This document shows, piece after piece, positions 28,730 to 36,510 of a stretch of DNA of 64,000 bases. Both the position numbers and the translations under genes were made by a program. Under the pieces are notes generated by a model. It searched no databases. It was not told the DNA's origin and was given only the letters and a program-made list of their open reading frames with translations. This DNA comes from Pseudomonas baltica (GTDB lineage: Bacteria; Pseudomonadota; Gammaproteobacteria; Pseudomonadales; Pseudomonadaceae). Positions within the stretch are counted from its first letter, which is position 1. The number at the start of each line of letters is the position of its first letter. The stretch covers positions 186,001 to 250,000 of the forward strand of contig NZ_JACMYH010000001.1 in the NCBI RefSeq assembly GCF_014235765.1, given 5' to 3'.

Positions 28730-29469
28730 ACAGTCACTCCATACGGGTAGGCTGCGCCGGCTGGAGCCTGTCACGCGAACATGCCGAGCGCTTCGCGGCT
28801 GACGGTACCCATCTGCAGCGCTACGCGTCGAAGTTGAACTGTGTCGAGATCAACAGTTCGTTCTACCGTCCGCATCGGCCGCAGACCTATGCGCGATGGG
28901 CGGCTTCGGTGCCCGATGATTTCAGTTTCTCGGTCAAGGTACCCAAACAGATCACTCATGTTCAGCGGCTTGAAGAGTGCGCTGTGGCCTTGGACGAATT
29001 CCAGGCGCAGTGCGGACAGCTTGGCGACAAGCTCGGTTGCCTGCTGGTGCAGTTGCCGCCTTCGCTGGTGTTCGACGCTCAGGTTGCCGAGGACTTTTTC
29101 AGTTGCCTGCGCGAGCGATTTGTCGGGCCGGTGGTGGTCGAGCCTCGTCACCCTTCCTGGGTCGAGGCCGAGCCGCTGCTGCAGGCACAGCGCATTGCGC
29201 AGGCGGCTGTCGATCCTTCGCGCATCGCCACCGACCCCACCCCCGGTGGCTGGCGCGGCTTCCGATATTGGCGGCTGCATGGCTCGCCGCGCATCTACCA
29301 CGACGCGTACGACGCCGAATATCTCTCACGCTTGCGCGTGATTCTGGCTGAGGCCGCCGCAGACGCCGAGGTCTGGTGTGTGTTCGACAACACCGCCTCG
29401 GGCGCCGCGCTCGCCAATGCATTGGATATACGGTATCCGCCCCGGCGGTGCTGTGGTGTGCCTGGGTGA
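28726..29469 (+). CDS. DUF72 family protein
   Basis: A 247-residue TIM-barrel protein of the DUF72/YecE family, function unknown. It opens with RVGCAGWSLS, followed by NCVEINSSFYRPHRPQTYARW and FSFSVKVPKQITH, all conserved. It starts at a TTG overlapping the stop of the helix-hairpin-helix gene. The last 10-12 residues (YPPRRCCGVPG) are encoded by the first bases of the downstream REP array, so the native C-terminus has probably been replaced or extended. Confidence 0.85.
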   Translation: MNSHSIRVGCAGWSLSREHAERFAADGTHLQRYASKLNCVEINSSFYRPHRPQTYARWAASVPDDFSFSVKVPKQITHVQRLEECAVALDEFQAQCGQLGDKLGCLLVQLPPSLVFDAQVAEDFFSCLRERFVGPVVVEPRHPSWVEAEPLLQAQRIAQAAVDPSRIATDPTPGGWRGFRYWRLHGSPRIYHDAYDAEYLSRLRVILAEAAADAEVWCVFDNTASGAALANALDIRYPPRRCCGVPG

Positions 29470-30005
29470 ATGGGTTGAAGCCGGACGCGGCTTGCGCCGC
29501 TGCTACAGGGGGTGCGTTGGGTGCGGATACGGCTGCTGTGCGTGTAGCAGCGGCGCGAGCCGCGTCGGCGGTACCTGCGGTGTGTCTGGGTGAATGGGTT
29601 GAAGCCGGACGCGGCTTGCGCCGCTGCTACAGGGGGTGCGTCGGGTGCGGATGCGGCTGCTGTGCGTGTAGCAGCAGCGCGAGCCGCGTCGGCGGTGCCT
29701 GCGGTGTGTCTGGGTGAACGCGTCGAGGCCGGACGCGGCTCGCGCCGCTGCTACAGGGGGTGCGTCGGGTGCGGATGCGGCTGCTGTGCGTGTAGCAGCG
29801 GCGCGAGCCGCGTCGGCGGTACCTGCGGTGTGTCTGGGTGAATGGGTTGAAGCCGGACGCGGCTCGCGCCGCTGCTACAGGGGGTGCGTCGGGTGCGGAT
29901 GCGGCTGCTGTGCGTGTAGCTGCTGTGCGAGCCGCGTCGGCTGTGCCTGCGGTGTGTCTGGGTGAACGCGTCGAGGCCGGACGCGGCTTGCGCCGCTGCT
30001 ACAAG
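29442..30005. repeat. Tandem array of REP doublets, 124-bp unit, about 4.5 copies
   Basis: Equivalent points recur at 29467, 29591, 29715, 29839 and 29963, exactly 124 bp apart. Each complete unit contains an inverted pair: CGCGGCTCGCGCCGCTGCTA on one side and its complement about 35 bases later. This is a REP doublet (REPIN). Units differ at a few bases, and two alternating linker versions are seen (GAATGGGTTGAAGCC and GAACGCGTCGAGGCC). The open frames through the array simply repeat and shift frame with the 124-bp period; they are not genes. Confidence 0.95.
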
Positions 30006-31156
30006 GGGCGGTTTTGCAGGCTGCGTTCGATGCGGGCGAGGCCTTCGGTCAGCAGTGAGCGCGGGCAGCCGAAATTGAGCCGCACGAACTGTTCCAGGCC
30101 TTCGCCGAAATCCGTGCCGGCGCTCAACCCCACGCGCGCCTGTTGAAGGAAAAAGCGGTGAGGATTGTCCAGGCCCAAGGCCGAGCAGTCCAGCCAAGCC
30201 AGGTAGGTACTTTGCGGCGCATGGACGACGATGCCCGGCAGGCGCGCGCGAATCGTTTCCAGCAGATAGTCGCGGTTACCCTGCAGGTAGATTTTCAACT
30301 GCTGCAGCCACTCGCCTGGCTGCGCATACGCGGCGTGGGTAGCCTCCATGCCCAGCGGGTTGACGCTGTCGACCATGCCCACCCGCGCAGCATCGAAGCG
30401 CGCGCGCAACTCAGCATTCTGAATCACTGCGAAGGCCGTCTTCAACCCAGCCACGTTGTAGGTCTTGCTGGCTGACATGAGGGTGATGGTGCGCTCGGCG
30501 ACCTCAGGCGACAGCGAGGCAATCGGGACATGACGGCGGCCGTCGAACTGCAGGTCGGCATGGATCTCGTCGCTGATGATCAACACATTCTGCGCTACGC
30601 AGGTGTCGGCGATGGCCTGGAGTTCGTCGCGCGAATAAGTCTTGCCCAGCGGATTGTGTGGATTGCTGAGAATGAACGCTGCGCTGTCGCCCAGCGACTG
30701 TTGCAGGCGGTGTGGGTCGCACGACCATTCACCTTGCGCATCGGCGGTCAGCGGGACTTCGATGCTGCGCATCTTCCAGTGCCCGGCCGCTTCGCGCAGC
30801 GGCGGGTAGTTTGGCGTATGCACCACCACACCGGCGCCTTCGGCCACCAGACCATGCAGGGCCATGTTGACCCCCGGCACCACGCCCGGCAGGACCACGA
30901 TGTCCTGCGTCTGCACCTGCCAGTCATAGTGATCGCGCAGGTAATCGACCAGCACCTGACGCAGCGCTTCGGACGGCATGCTGTAACCCAGGACAGGGTG
31001 CGCCAGCCGCGCCTGCAGTCGTTCGATGACTGCCGGTGGCGCAGCAAAATCCATGTCGGCCACCCACATGGGCAGTACGTCTTCCGGGTAGCGGCTCCAT
31101 TTGGTGCTGCTGGTGCCGGTGCGGTCGAACAGCGTGTCCAGGTCTGTGCTCATCAT
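29999..31156 (-). CDS. patB: PatB/MalY-type pyridoxal-phosphate C-S lyase
   Basis: A 385-residue fold-type I aminotransferase-like enzyme. PLP residues are visible: NPHNPLG, ISDEIHADL and the Schiff-base lysine in SASKTYNVAGLK. The N-terminal RYPEDVLPMWVADMDF is characteristic of the MalY/PatB cystathionine beta-lyase group, which cleaves C-S bonds in cystathionine, cysteine and conjugates. The ATG at 31156 is followed directly by another ATG; both have weak ribosome sites. The stop codon (29999-30001) lies inside the outermost REP of the array. Confidence 0.9.
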   Translation of the reverse strand: MMSTDLDTLFDRTGTSSTKWSRYPEDVLPMWVADMDFAAPPAVIERLQARLAHPVLGYSMPSEALRQVLVDYLRDHYDWQVQTQDIVVLPGVVPGVNMALHGLVAEGAGVVVHTPNYPPLREAAGHWKMRSIEVPLTADAQGEWSCDPHRLQQSLGDSAAFILSNPHNPLGKTYSRDELQAIADTCVAQNVLIISDEIHADLQFDGRRHVPIASLSPEVAERTITLMSASKTYNVAGLKTAFAVIQNAELRARFDAARVGMVDSVNPLGMEATHAAYAQPGEWLQQLKIYLQGNRDYLLETIRARLPGIVVHAPQSTYLAWLDCSALGLDNPHRFFLQQARVGLSAGTDFGEGLEQFVRLNFGCPRSLLTEGLARIERSLQNRPL

Positions 31157-31367
31157 GTGCTCGGGGCTGCAATACGTGAAAATTGAAGGGCTTGTAGCGG
31201 CATACTACTCAGCGCAAAGGTGACAGGCTACCGATGGCGGACGATATGGCACATTCGTACGTAAAAAGATATTCAGGGTTTTTTTCAAACTTTTTCACTT
31301 GCGCCTGGGTCATTGCAGTAAGCGGGTGCTCGTACCCGCTCTGCCATTGACCCCAAGGACTACCATC

Positions 31368-32396
31368 ATGATCCGCGATGACCGTATCGCTCCAGACGGC
31401 TACACCACCCCGGTCTACCATGACCACGCCACGACCGCGCCGTTGCTCAAGCGAATTTCGTGGAGTGCCATTCTGGCCGGTGTGGTACTGGCCATGGTTG
31501 TTTCGCTGTTGTTGAACCTGCTGGGCACGGCCATCGGTACGGCCACCATCGATCCGATGCAGGAAGCCAATCCGCTGTCCGGGATTGGCACCGGTGCCGG
31601 CATCTGGGTGGTCGTCAGCGCCGTCATTTCGCTGTTCGTAGGTGGTTGGGCTGCGGGTCGTCTGGCACAGCGCGAAGGCGCGTTCCACGGTCTGCTGGTA
31701 TGGGCAAGCGTTTCGCTGATCACCGTCTACCTGGTGTCCAGTGCAGTCACCGGTGTCGTCCGTGGCGGCCTGAACCTGGCCGGCAGCGGCATGTCGGCGC
31801 TGGGCAGCGGTATCGCCCAGGTGGCTCCAGCGCTGGGCGACAAGATCCAGGATCAACTGCGCGCACAGGGCATCGACTTCAACCTGGACGATATCCAGGG
31901 TGAAATCGAGTTGGCCATGCGTCAGACCGGCAAAGCCGAACTGAACCCGGACAACGTCAAGCAGGAAGCTCAGGCTACTCAGCAGGATGCTCAGAACACT
32001 GCTCAGCGCAGCGCCGAGAATCCTCAGCAAGCCGACAACCAGTTGGGTGGTCTGATGGACCGCATCAAGGCCAAGGGTGACCAGGCTTGGGATGCTGCCG
32101 ACCGTCAAGCACTGGTCAACCTGATCAAGGCTCGTGGCAACAAGACCGACGCCGAAGCCAACCAGATCGTCGATCAGGCTCAGGCCAGCTATCGTCAGGC
32201 TTACGCCAAGTATCAAGAGCTGAAGGCTCAGGCCGAGCAGAAAGCCCGTGAAGCTGCCGAAGTGGCTGCCAAGCGTGTTTCGCAAGGCGCCTGGATCCTG
32301 CTGATCACCCTGGTGATCTCGGGTCTGGTATCGGCCGGTGCCGGTGTACTGGGTCGTCGCACTCAGCCACCTGCCAAGGTTGTTGCTGCGGTCTAA
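31368..32396 (+). CDS. Integral membrane protein of unknown function with coiled-coil insert
   Basis: A 342-residue protein. Three N-terminal membrane helices (about residues 28-135, with LAGVVLAMVVSLLLNLLGTA and GGWAAGRLAQREGAFHGLL) are followed by a long Gln/Ala/Lys-rich helical region (about 160-305). One C-terminal helix (WILLITLVISGLVSAGAGVL) comes last. Homologues in Pseudomonas are sometimes labelled PhnA-like, which the sequence does not justify. The ATG at 31368 follows AAGGA. A strong terminator follows, so it is monocistronic. Confidence 0.85.
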   Translation: MIRDDRIAPDGYTTPVYHDHATTAPLLKRISWSAILAGVVLAMVVSLLLNLLGTAIGTATIDPMQEANPLSGIGTGAGIWVVVSAVISLFVGGWAAGRLAQREGAFHGLLVWASVSLITVYLVSSAVTGVVRGGLNLAGSGMSALGSGIAQVAPALGDKIQDQLRAQGIDFNLDDIQGEIELAMRQTGKAELNPDNVKQEAQATQQDAQNTAQRSAENPQQADNQLGGLMDRIKAKGDQAWDAADRQALVNLIKARGNKTDAEANQIVDQAQASYRQAYAKYQELKAQAEQKAREAAEVAAKRVSQGAWILLITLVISGLVSAGAGVLGRRTQPPAKVVAAV

Positions 32397-32424
32397 TCAA
32401 CCGCCCGCAATACCACGGTTATAG

Positions 32425-32461
32425 AAAAGCCCGCGCTGACCTGGTCATCGCGGGCTTTTTC
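32425..32461 (+). terminator. Rho-independent terminator
   Basis: AAAAGCCCGCG, a 13-base loop, then CGCGGGCTTTTTC: an 8-bp GC-rich stem followed by five T, 28 bp after the stop of the membrane protein gene. Confidence 0.92.
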
Positions 32462-32512
32462 TTGGGCTACGAATATGCGATTCGAAGCCAGTAACATTCG
32501 ACTGAAGAAAGG

Positions 32513-32863
32513 CTAGCCCAGTAGGCTTTCGTAGGGAATGTTCATCCCGACATGCAGGCGCTTGATCATCGCAAGACTCAAGGAGCGTTTGGCATTCAAT
32601 ACCTCAGACACACGCCCACTCGAGCCGATGAAGGGCTCCAGATCGCGCATACTCAGGCCTTGCTGGTCCATTCGAAATTTTATCGCTTCGATAGGATTGG
32701 ACGGGCCGATAGGGTAATGCTGGTCCTCGTATTTCTCGATAAGTATCGCGAGGACTTCCAATTCGTCGGCACTAGCAGTACCGGGCTGCGCACCCCACAG
32801 CTCCTCCATGCGAACAAATGCCTTCTGAAGGTCTGTCTCGCTACGGATGGGTTTGAGATTCAT
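32513..32863 (-). CDS. higA: HigA-type antitoxin
   Basis: A 116-residue protein with a helix-turn-helix in the C-terminal half (FRMDQQGLSMRDLEPFIGS and SEVLNAKRSLSLAMIKRLH). The N-terminal helical region EELWGAQPGTASADELEVLA is typical of HigA partners of the YgjN/HigB_toxin group. It neutralises the upstream-encoded HigB and should repress the pair. Its ATG overlaps the higB stop in TGATG, so antitoxin translation is coupled to toxin translation. Toxin-first order is normal for higBA. Confidence 0.9.
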   Translation of the reverse strand: MNLKPIRSETDLQKAFVRMEELWGAQPGTASADELEVLAILIEKYEDQHYPIGPSNPIEAIKFRMDQQGLSMRDLEPFIGSSGRVSEVLNAKRSLSLAMIKRLHVGMNIPYESLLG

Positions 32864-33162
32864 CAGATGGTCTCCACGTCGATCTGGTCATACTGGGCAT
32901 GAGTGCCAACGAACTTCAACCATGCAATCTGGTGGTTGTAGTCGATCGCTACGACCAGGCGATATTTGTTGCCTGCTATGTTGAAAACGACCCTGCCTGC
33001 TTTGATGATGCTCGCTGTGCCGATCTCAGCTTTTAGCGCCTGAGGGGTAAGCCAGTTGGCGTTGATCATGAGATTGTGCCACTCGATCAACGGCCGTTGC
33101 GCGTCACCGTGTCCGCTCCGCTCCCAGAATTCCCGCAATGTTCGCTTGGCAATGACTCTCAT
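32863..33162 (-). CDS. higB: HigB-type mRNA interferase toxin
   Basis: A 99-residue RelE-fold protein: RVIAKRTLREFWERSGHGDA at the start, then KAGRVVFNIAGNKYRLVVAI and LKFVGTHAQYDQIDVETI at the end, the hallmark of the HigB_toxin (COG4680) family that cleaves mRNA on ribosomes. It is intact, with no internal stop. The pair lies at the junction between core genes and the receptor/sulfur region. Confidence 0.92.
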   Translation of the reverse strand: MRVIAKRTLREFWERSGHGDAQRPLIEWHNLMINANWLTPQALKAEIGTASIIKAGRVVFNIAGNKYRLVVAIDYNHQIAWLKFVGTHAQYDQIDVETI

Positions 33163-33217
33163 GATAAATGCGGATCTCCCTTTTTGGGAGGATTTTCTGG
33201 ATCAATTGCATGAGGGT

Positions 33218-33223
33218 CAAGTG
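33218..33223 (+). promoter_or_regulatory. Candidate activator half-site (CAAGTG) upstream of receptor 1
   Basis: CAAGTG in the context GGTCAAGTGTT, about 140 bp upstream of the sigma-54 element at 33361. A very similar context (GTCCAAGTGTT) occurs upstream of receptor 2. The assignment is inference from recurrence only. Confidence 0.25.
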
Positions 33224-33360
33224 TTGTTCTGGTGCCGCATGTGTCCCGACCGATCCCTTTGCACCGCCGGTACTGTCGCTGAGCCAACAGCAGAAGGACA
33301 GGTTGCACGATAACGATCGCTGCGCTGCTATCGCGAGCCCAGCCTATGGGGTTTTACCTT

Positions 33361-33376
33361 TGGCACGATAGCTGCT
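33361..33376 (+). promoter_or_regulatory. Sigma-54 promoter for TonB-dependent receptor 1
   Basis: TGGCACGATAGCTGCT matches the -24/-12 consensus TGGCACG-N4-TTGC[A/T] at all but one position, with GG and GC separated by exactly 10 bases. It lies 72 bp before the start codon of the receptor at 33448. Confidence 0.82.
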
Positions 33377-33388
33377 GAAGCCCCCTGC

Positions 33389-33414
33389 GAGCGCGACTAT
33401 ACGAATAGAGGCTC
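33389..33414 (+). promoter_or_regulatory. 26-bp leader element shared with receptor 3
   Basis: The element has GAG at the left, the core CGACTATACGAATAGA, and GCTC at the right. 22 of 26 bases are identical to 39079-39104 upstream of receptor 3, and both copies end 31-33 bases before the start codon. Its role is unknown. It lies at or downstream of the start site predicted from the sigma-54 element. Confidence 0.6.
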
Positions 33415-33447
33415 CTTCTCTTTTCGTAGCGTTCAGGAGCTTCATTC

Positions 33448-35547
33448 ATGGGTTCAACATCGGGCCGCAAGCCCAGTGGTTCATATCGCGCTTTTGTATC
33501 GAGCAGCGTGACATTGTTCACCGCCACCAGTTTGGGTCTGGCCCACGCGGAGGATACCCAGCTGTCCACGGTGATGGTGACGGGCGCGGCGCGCAGCGAA
33601 GCGCAAAAGGCCAAGGTCGAACTGGACAAGACCCCCGGTACCACCGCGGTCGTCGACATGAAAGAAGTCGAGAAAGGCCGTGCCTCCAATGCCGAAGACG
33701 TACTTGCGCTACAACCGGGGGTGTTCGCGCAGGCCACCAGCGGCACCGGTGCCAACAAGATTTCGATTCGCGGTTCGGGTTTGAATACCTTCTATCAGGG
33801 CTATGCCCTGGGCATCAAATTCCTCTACGACGGACTGCCGATCACCGGGCCGGGCGGCACTCAGGAAGACCTGCTGAACATGGCCGCAGTCGATCACACC
33901 GAAGTGCTGTACGGCGCCAACGCCTTCAAGCACACGGCGCTGTCGCTGGGTGGCGCGATCAACTTCGTCAGCCGTACCGGACGCACGTCCCCAGGCAACT
34001 ACGCACGGTTCGAAGTCGGCAGTTTCGGCTACCGCAAGCAGCAACTGAGTACCGGTGGCGTGGTCGGCGACAGCGACTACTACGTCAGCGTGCTGCACAA
34101 CGAACGCGACGGCTATCAGGACAACACGGCCAACAAGGGCCGCGACCTGATTGCCAACTTCGGCCATGTGTTCAGCCCCAAACTGGAAACGCGTTTCTTC
34201 CTGCGCTACCGCGAAGAACAGCTCACCAACGGCAACACCCTGACTCGAGCCCAGCTCAAGCACGATCCGCGCAGCAACGACGTCCCCACTGGTCGCAAGA
34301 AGGATGGCACCACCTTGCTGGGCAGCAACACCACCTACAGGTTCGACGACGACTCGACCCTGGAAGTGGGCCTGGGTTACAACGACTACCCGTTGCTCAA
34401 CGGCTGGCGGTATTCGGTCTCGCCGCAGGACTGGCGCTCGAAGGACACCAGCGTGGTGCTGCGCTATCGCCGCGCCCATGATGAGCTGTTCGGCCTGCCC
34501 AGCGACAGCAGCATCACCTTCAGCAATACCCTGGCCTACCTGGGCGATGTCAAATCCCACAGCCGCAGTACCGGGCAACTGTTGCAGTACACAAAGTACA
34601 CCGGCTCGCGCGACAGCGTGCTGGCGCTGGGCAACGAGTTGCAGCTCAACGACAGAACCTGGCTGTCCACGGGGCTTTCTTTCATCAACATCAAGCGCAA
34701 GGCCGAGATCGAATACACCACCGGGGTGAACACCAGCGAGTTTCCCGATGGCGTGAACTACTCCGAATGGGACACCGCTCCGCGGCTGGGCCTTCGTTAC
34801 GAACTGACTCCAGACATCCAGCTGTTCGGCAACGTCAGCCGCTCCATCGACCCGCCCGTGACCTGGCAGCTGGGCAGCACCGGCTCGCCGTTCATACGCG
34901 ACGTCAAACCACAGAAGGCCACCACGGCCGAGCTGGGCGTACGTGCCAGTGCCGGGATTTTCGATGGCAGCCTGACCTTCTATCGCTCGTGGATCGATGA
35001 CGAGATTCTGTCCGTGGTGGTGCGTCAGGCCTCCGCCAGTCAAGACCAACTGGTGGCTTCGTCCAACGCCAGCCCGACCATTCACCAAGGCGTCGAGGCG
35101 GGCTTGAATGCACTGCTGTGGGAAGGCGACAACGGCGACACCCTGAACCTGCGCCAAGCCTACACCTTCAACGATTTCTACTATCGCCACGACAACACCT
35201 TCGGCGGCAACGAACTGCCCAGCCTGCCACGCCACGTGTACCAGGCCGAGCTTCAGTACCAGCAGGCCGGAGGCTTTTACGCCCAGCTCAACCTGCGTTC
35301 GGCCTCTAGCTATTTCGTCGACTACGCCAACAGTTTCAGCGCACCGTCCTACACCATTCTCGGCGCCCGCATAGGCTTCGAAGCCCCGAGCAGACGCTGG
35401 GACGTGTTCCTGGACATGCGCAACCTGACCGACGAACGCTACGCCACCGCAGCCAACACCACCTACGACGCCCGCGGGCAGGATTCCGCCAACTTCTATC
35501 CGGGCGATGCGTTCAATGTCACCACTGGCGTTGCGTTTCGGTTTTGA
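33448..35547 (+). CDS. TonB-dependent receptor 1
   Basis: A 699-residue outer-membrane receptor. It has a signal peptide (about residues 1-34, ending GLAHA), a TonB box within LSTVMVTGA, and a plug with DKTPGTTAVVDMKEVEKGRA, KISIRGSGLNTFYQG and KFLYDGLPITGPGGTQEDLL. The barrel ends in aromatic F (TGVAFRF). The plug motifs are shared with receptors 2 and 3, so the three form a paralogous group of one subfamily. The ligand is unknown; the neighbouring genes suggest an organosulfur compound. AGGAG precedes the ATG. The promoter is sigma-54 type. Confidence 0.92.
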   Translation: MGSTSGRKPSGSYRAFVSSSVTLFTATSLGLAHAEDTQLSTVMVTGAARSEAQKAKVELDKTPGTTAVVDMKEVEKGRASNAEDVLALQPGVFAQATSGTGANKISIRGSGLNTFYQGYALGIKFLYDGLPITGPGGTQEDLLNMAAVDHTEVLYGANAFKHTALSLGGAINFVSRTGRTSPGNYARFEVGSFGYRKQQLSTGGVVGDSDYYVSVLHNERDGYQDNTANKGRDLIANFGHVFSPKLETRFFLRYREEQLTNGNTLTRAQLKHDPRSNDVPTGRKKDGTTLLGSNTTYRFDDDSTLEVGLGYNDYPLLNGWRYSVSPQDWRSKDTSVVLRYRRAHDELFGLPSDSSITFSNTLAYLGDVKSHSRSTGQLLQYTKYTGSRDSVLALGNELQLNDRTWLSTGLSFINIKRKAEIEYTTGVNTSEFPDGVNYSEWDTAPRLGLRYELTPDIQLFGNVSRSIDPPVTWQLGSTGSPFIRDVKPQKATTAELGVRASAGIFDGSLTFYRSWIDDEILSVVVRQASASQDQLVASSNASPTIHQGVEAGLNALLWEGDNGDTLNLRQAYTFNDFYYRHDNTFGGNELPSLPRHVYQAELQYQQAGGFYAQLNLRSASSYFVDYANSFSAPSYTILGARIGFEAPSRRWDVFLDMRNLTDERYATAANTTYDARGQDSANFYPGDAFNVTTGVAFRF

Positions 35548-35641
35548 TTGACCGATTCTGCATGGCGCATCGGGCGCCGAATGGCTTTGGTGCACCACTC
35601 ACACGGACGTTACGCGGACCGATCCAGGACGAGGCGATCAC

Positions 35642-36283
35642 ATGCAGGAAACGGAATTCAAAGCGTTTGAACTACAAAGCGGGCAGGGCAAGGTTCAGTT
35701 CATGGATGTGCAGACACCGCTGCTGACGCCACATCTTGAAATAGTCGCCCCGAATGTTGCCCTGGCACAGCTCTTGGCGGATGCCTTGAACGCGAGTTAC
35801 GAAACCCATCGTCTGTTTCTGGTTTGGAGCCGGCCACGCTGGGAGCTGACCGATACGCTGGACACCCTGCAGCGAGCGCAGAGCGATTTCGTCCGCCACG
35901 ATGCGGAGAAAAAGTTCTTCCTGCTGACTCGCGAGCACCCGCAGCAACTGGTGGGGTGTATCGGCTTCACCCCCAAGGCCGATGGCTCCCACGAAATAGG
36001 CTATTGGGCGAACCGATCATTTCAGGGCCGGGGTTTGATGCGCGAGGCATTGACGGCACTGATTGCCCAGTTGCCTGGAACACGTTTGTACCTGACTACG
36101 TCTTCTGCCAACGCCGCTAGCCGCCGGCTCGCGGAGTCGGTCGGGTTTCGCCTGGTTCGTACCTTGATCGGTGATCGTCGATCTGATGTCTTCGGGGTGT
36201 GTGACACGCTGGTGTTCAAGCGTGGCGCCGCTGATTGGTTAAGAGAGTCTTCCTGCGCCGCCGATGACTGCTCGTGCAGGTAA
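35642..36283 (+). CDS. GNAT family N-acetyltransferase
   Basis: A 213-residue protein with a RimJ/RimL-like GNAT fold. The N-terminal part reads THRLFLVWSRPRWELTDTLD, and the acetyl-CoA motif is in EIGYWANRSFQGRGLMREAL (Q/RxxGxG as QGRG), followed by ANAASRRLAESVGF. The ATG at 35642 has GAGG seven bases upstream; an internal ATG at 35702 is possible and would start nearer the conserved region. It lies 94 bp after receptor 1 and could share its transcript. The substrate is unknown. Confidence 0.85.
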   Translation: MQETEFKAFELQSGQGKVQFMDVQTPLLTPHLEIVAPNVALAQLLADALNASYETHRLFLVWSRPRWELTDTLDTLQRAQSDFVRHDAEKKFFLLTREHPQQLVGCIGFTPKADGSHEIGYWANRSFQGRGLMREALTALIAQLPGTRLYLTTSSANAASRRLAESVGFRLVRTLIGDRRSDVFGVCDTLVFKRGAADWLRESSCAADDCSCR

Positions 36284-36320
36284 ATATCGTCAATGCCAAA
36301 TGACAAACGTTAATACTGTC

Positions 36321-36376
36321 CAAGTGTTCGTATCTGGGCAGTCGTCCATCAGCAAGTGTGTGCTGGCAGCCACTTG
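36321..36376 (+). promoter_or_regulatory. Candidate activator-binding region upstream of receptor 2
   Basis: CAAGTG occurs at 36321 and 36353 and its complement CACTTG at 36371; the last two are arranged as an inverted pair. The block lies about 50-100 bp upstream of the sigma-54 element at 36422, the usual distance for an enhancer-binding protein. Assignment to SfnR is inference. Confidence 0.3.
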
Positions 36377-36421
36377 GCCGCTCTAATGTACGGTTTTAAC
36401 GCGTTTCAACTGCTCAATAGC

Positions 36422-36437
36422 TGGCACGCTCTCTGCT
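36422..36437 (+). promoter_or_regulatory. Sigma-54 promoter for TonB-dependent receptor 2
   Basis: TGGCACGCTCTCTGCT has GG and GC separated by exactly 10 bases and matches TGGCACG-N4-CTGCT as in receptor 1. It is 74 bp before the start codon. Confidence 0.82.
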
Positions 36438-36510
36438 ATCACCCTGTTGCCAATAAATAAGCACCGGCTTTTTTCAGGGCGGTGTTATATGAGTCAAGCA
36501 GGAGCAGGGA

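Noticed and set aside
29442..30005. Possible CRISPR array because of regular periodicity
   Set aside because: The whole 124-bp unit is repeated, including what would be spacers, and it is built of inverted REP pairs. There are no cas genes.
29376..30146. Series of similar open frames of about 83 residues rich in CGCGCC, spaced through 29.4-30.1 kb
   Set aside because: They are translations of the 124-bp REP doublet array. The period is not a multiple of three, so each copy falls in a new frame, and no ribosome site or conserved start is seen.
31368..32396. PhnA phosphonoacetate hydrolase, a name sometimes attached to this family
   Set aside because: The protein is an integral membrane protein with a coiled-coil insert and shows no hydrolase or zinc-ribbon motif.
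33709..35598. 629-codon minus-strand open frame opposite receptor 1
   Set aside because: Shadow frame; receptor 1 has a signal peptide, TonB box, plug and barrel in the plus frame, with promoter and ribosome site.
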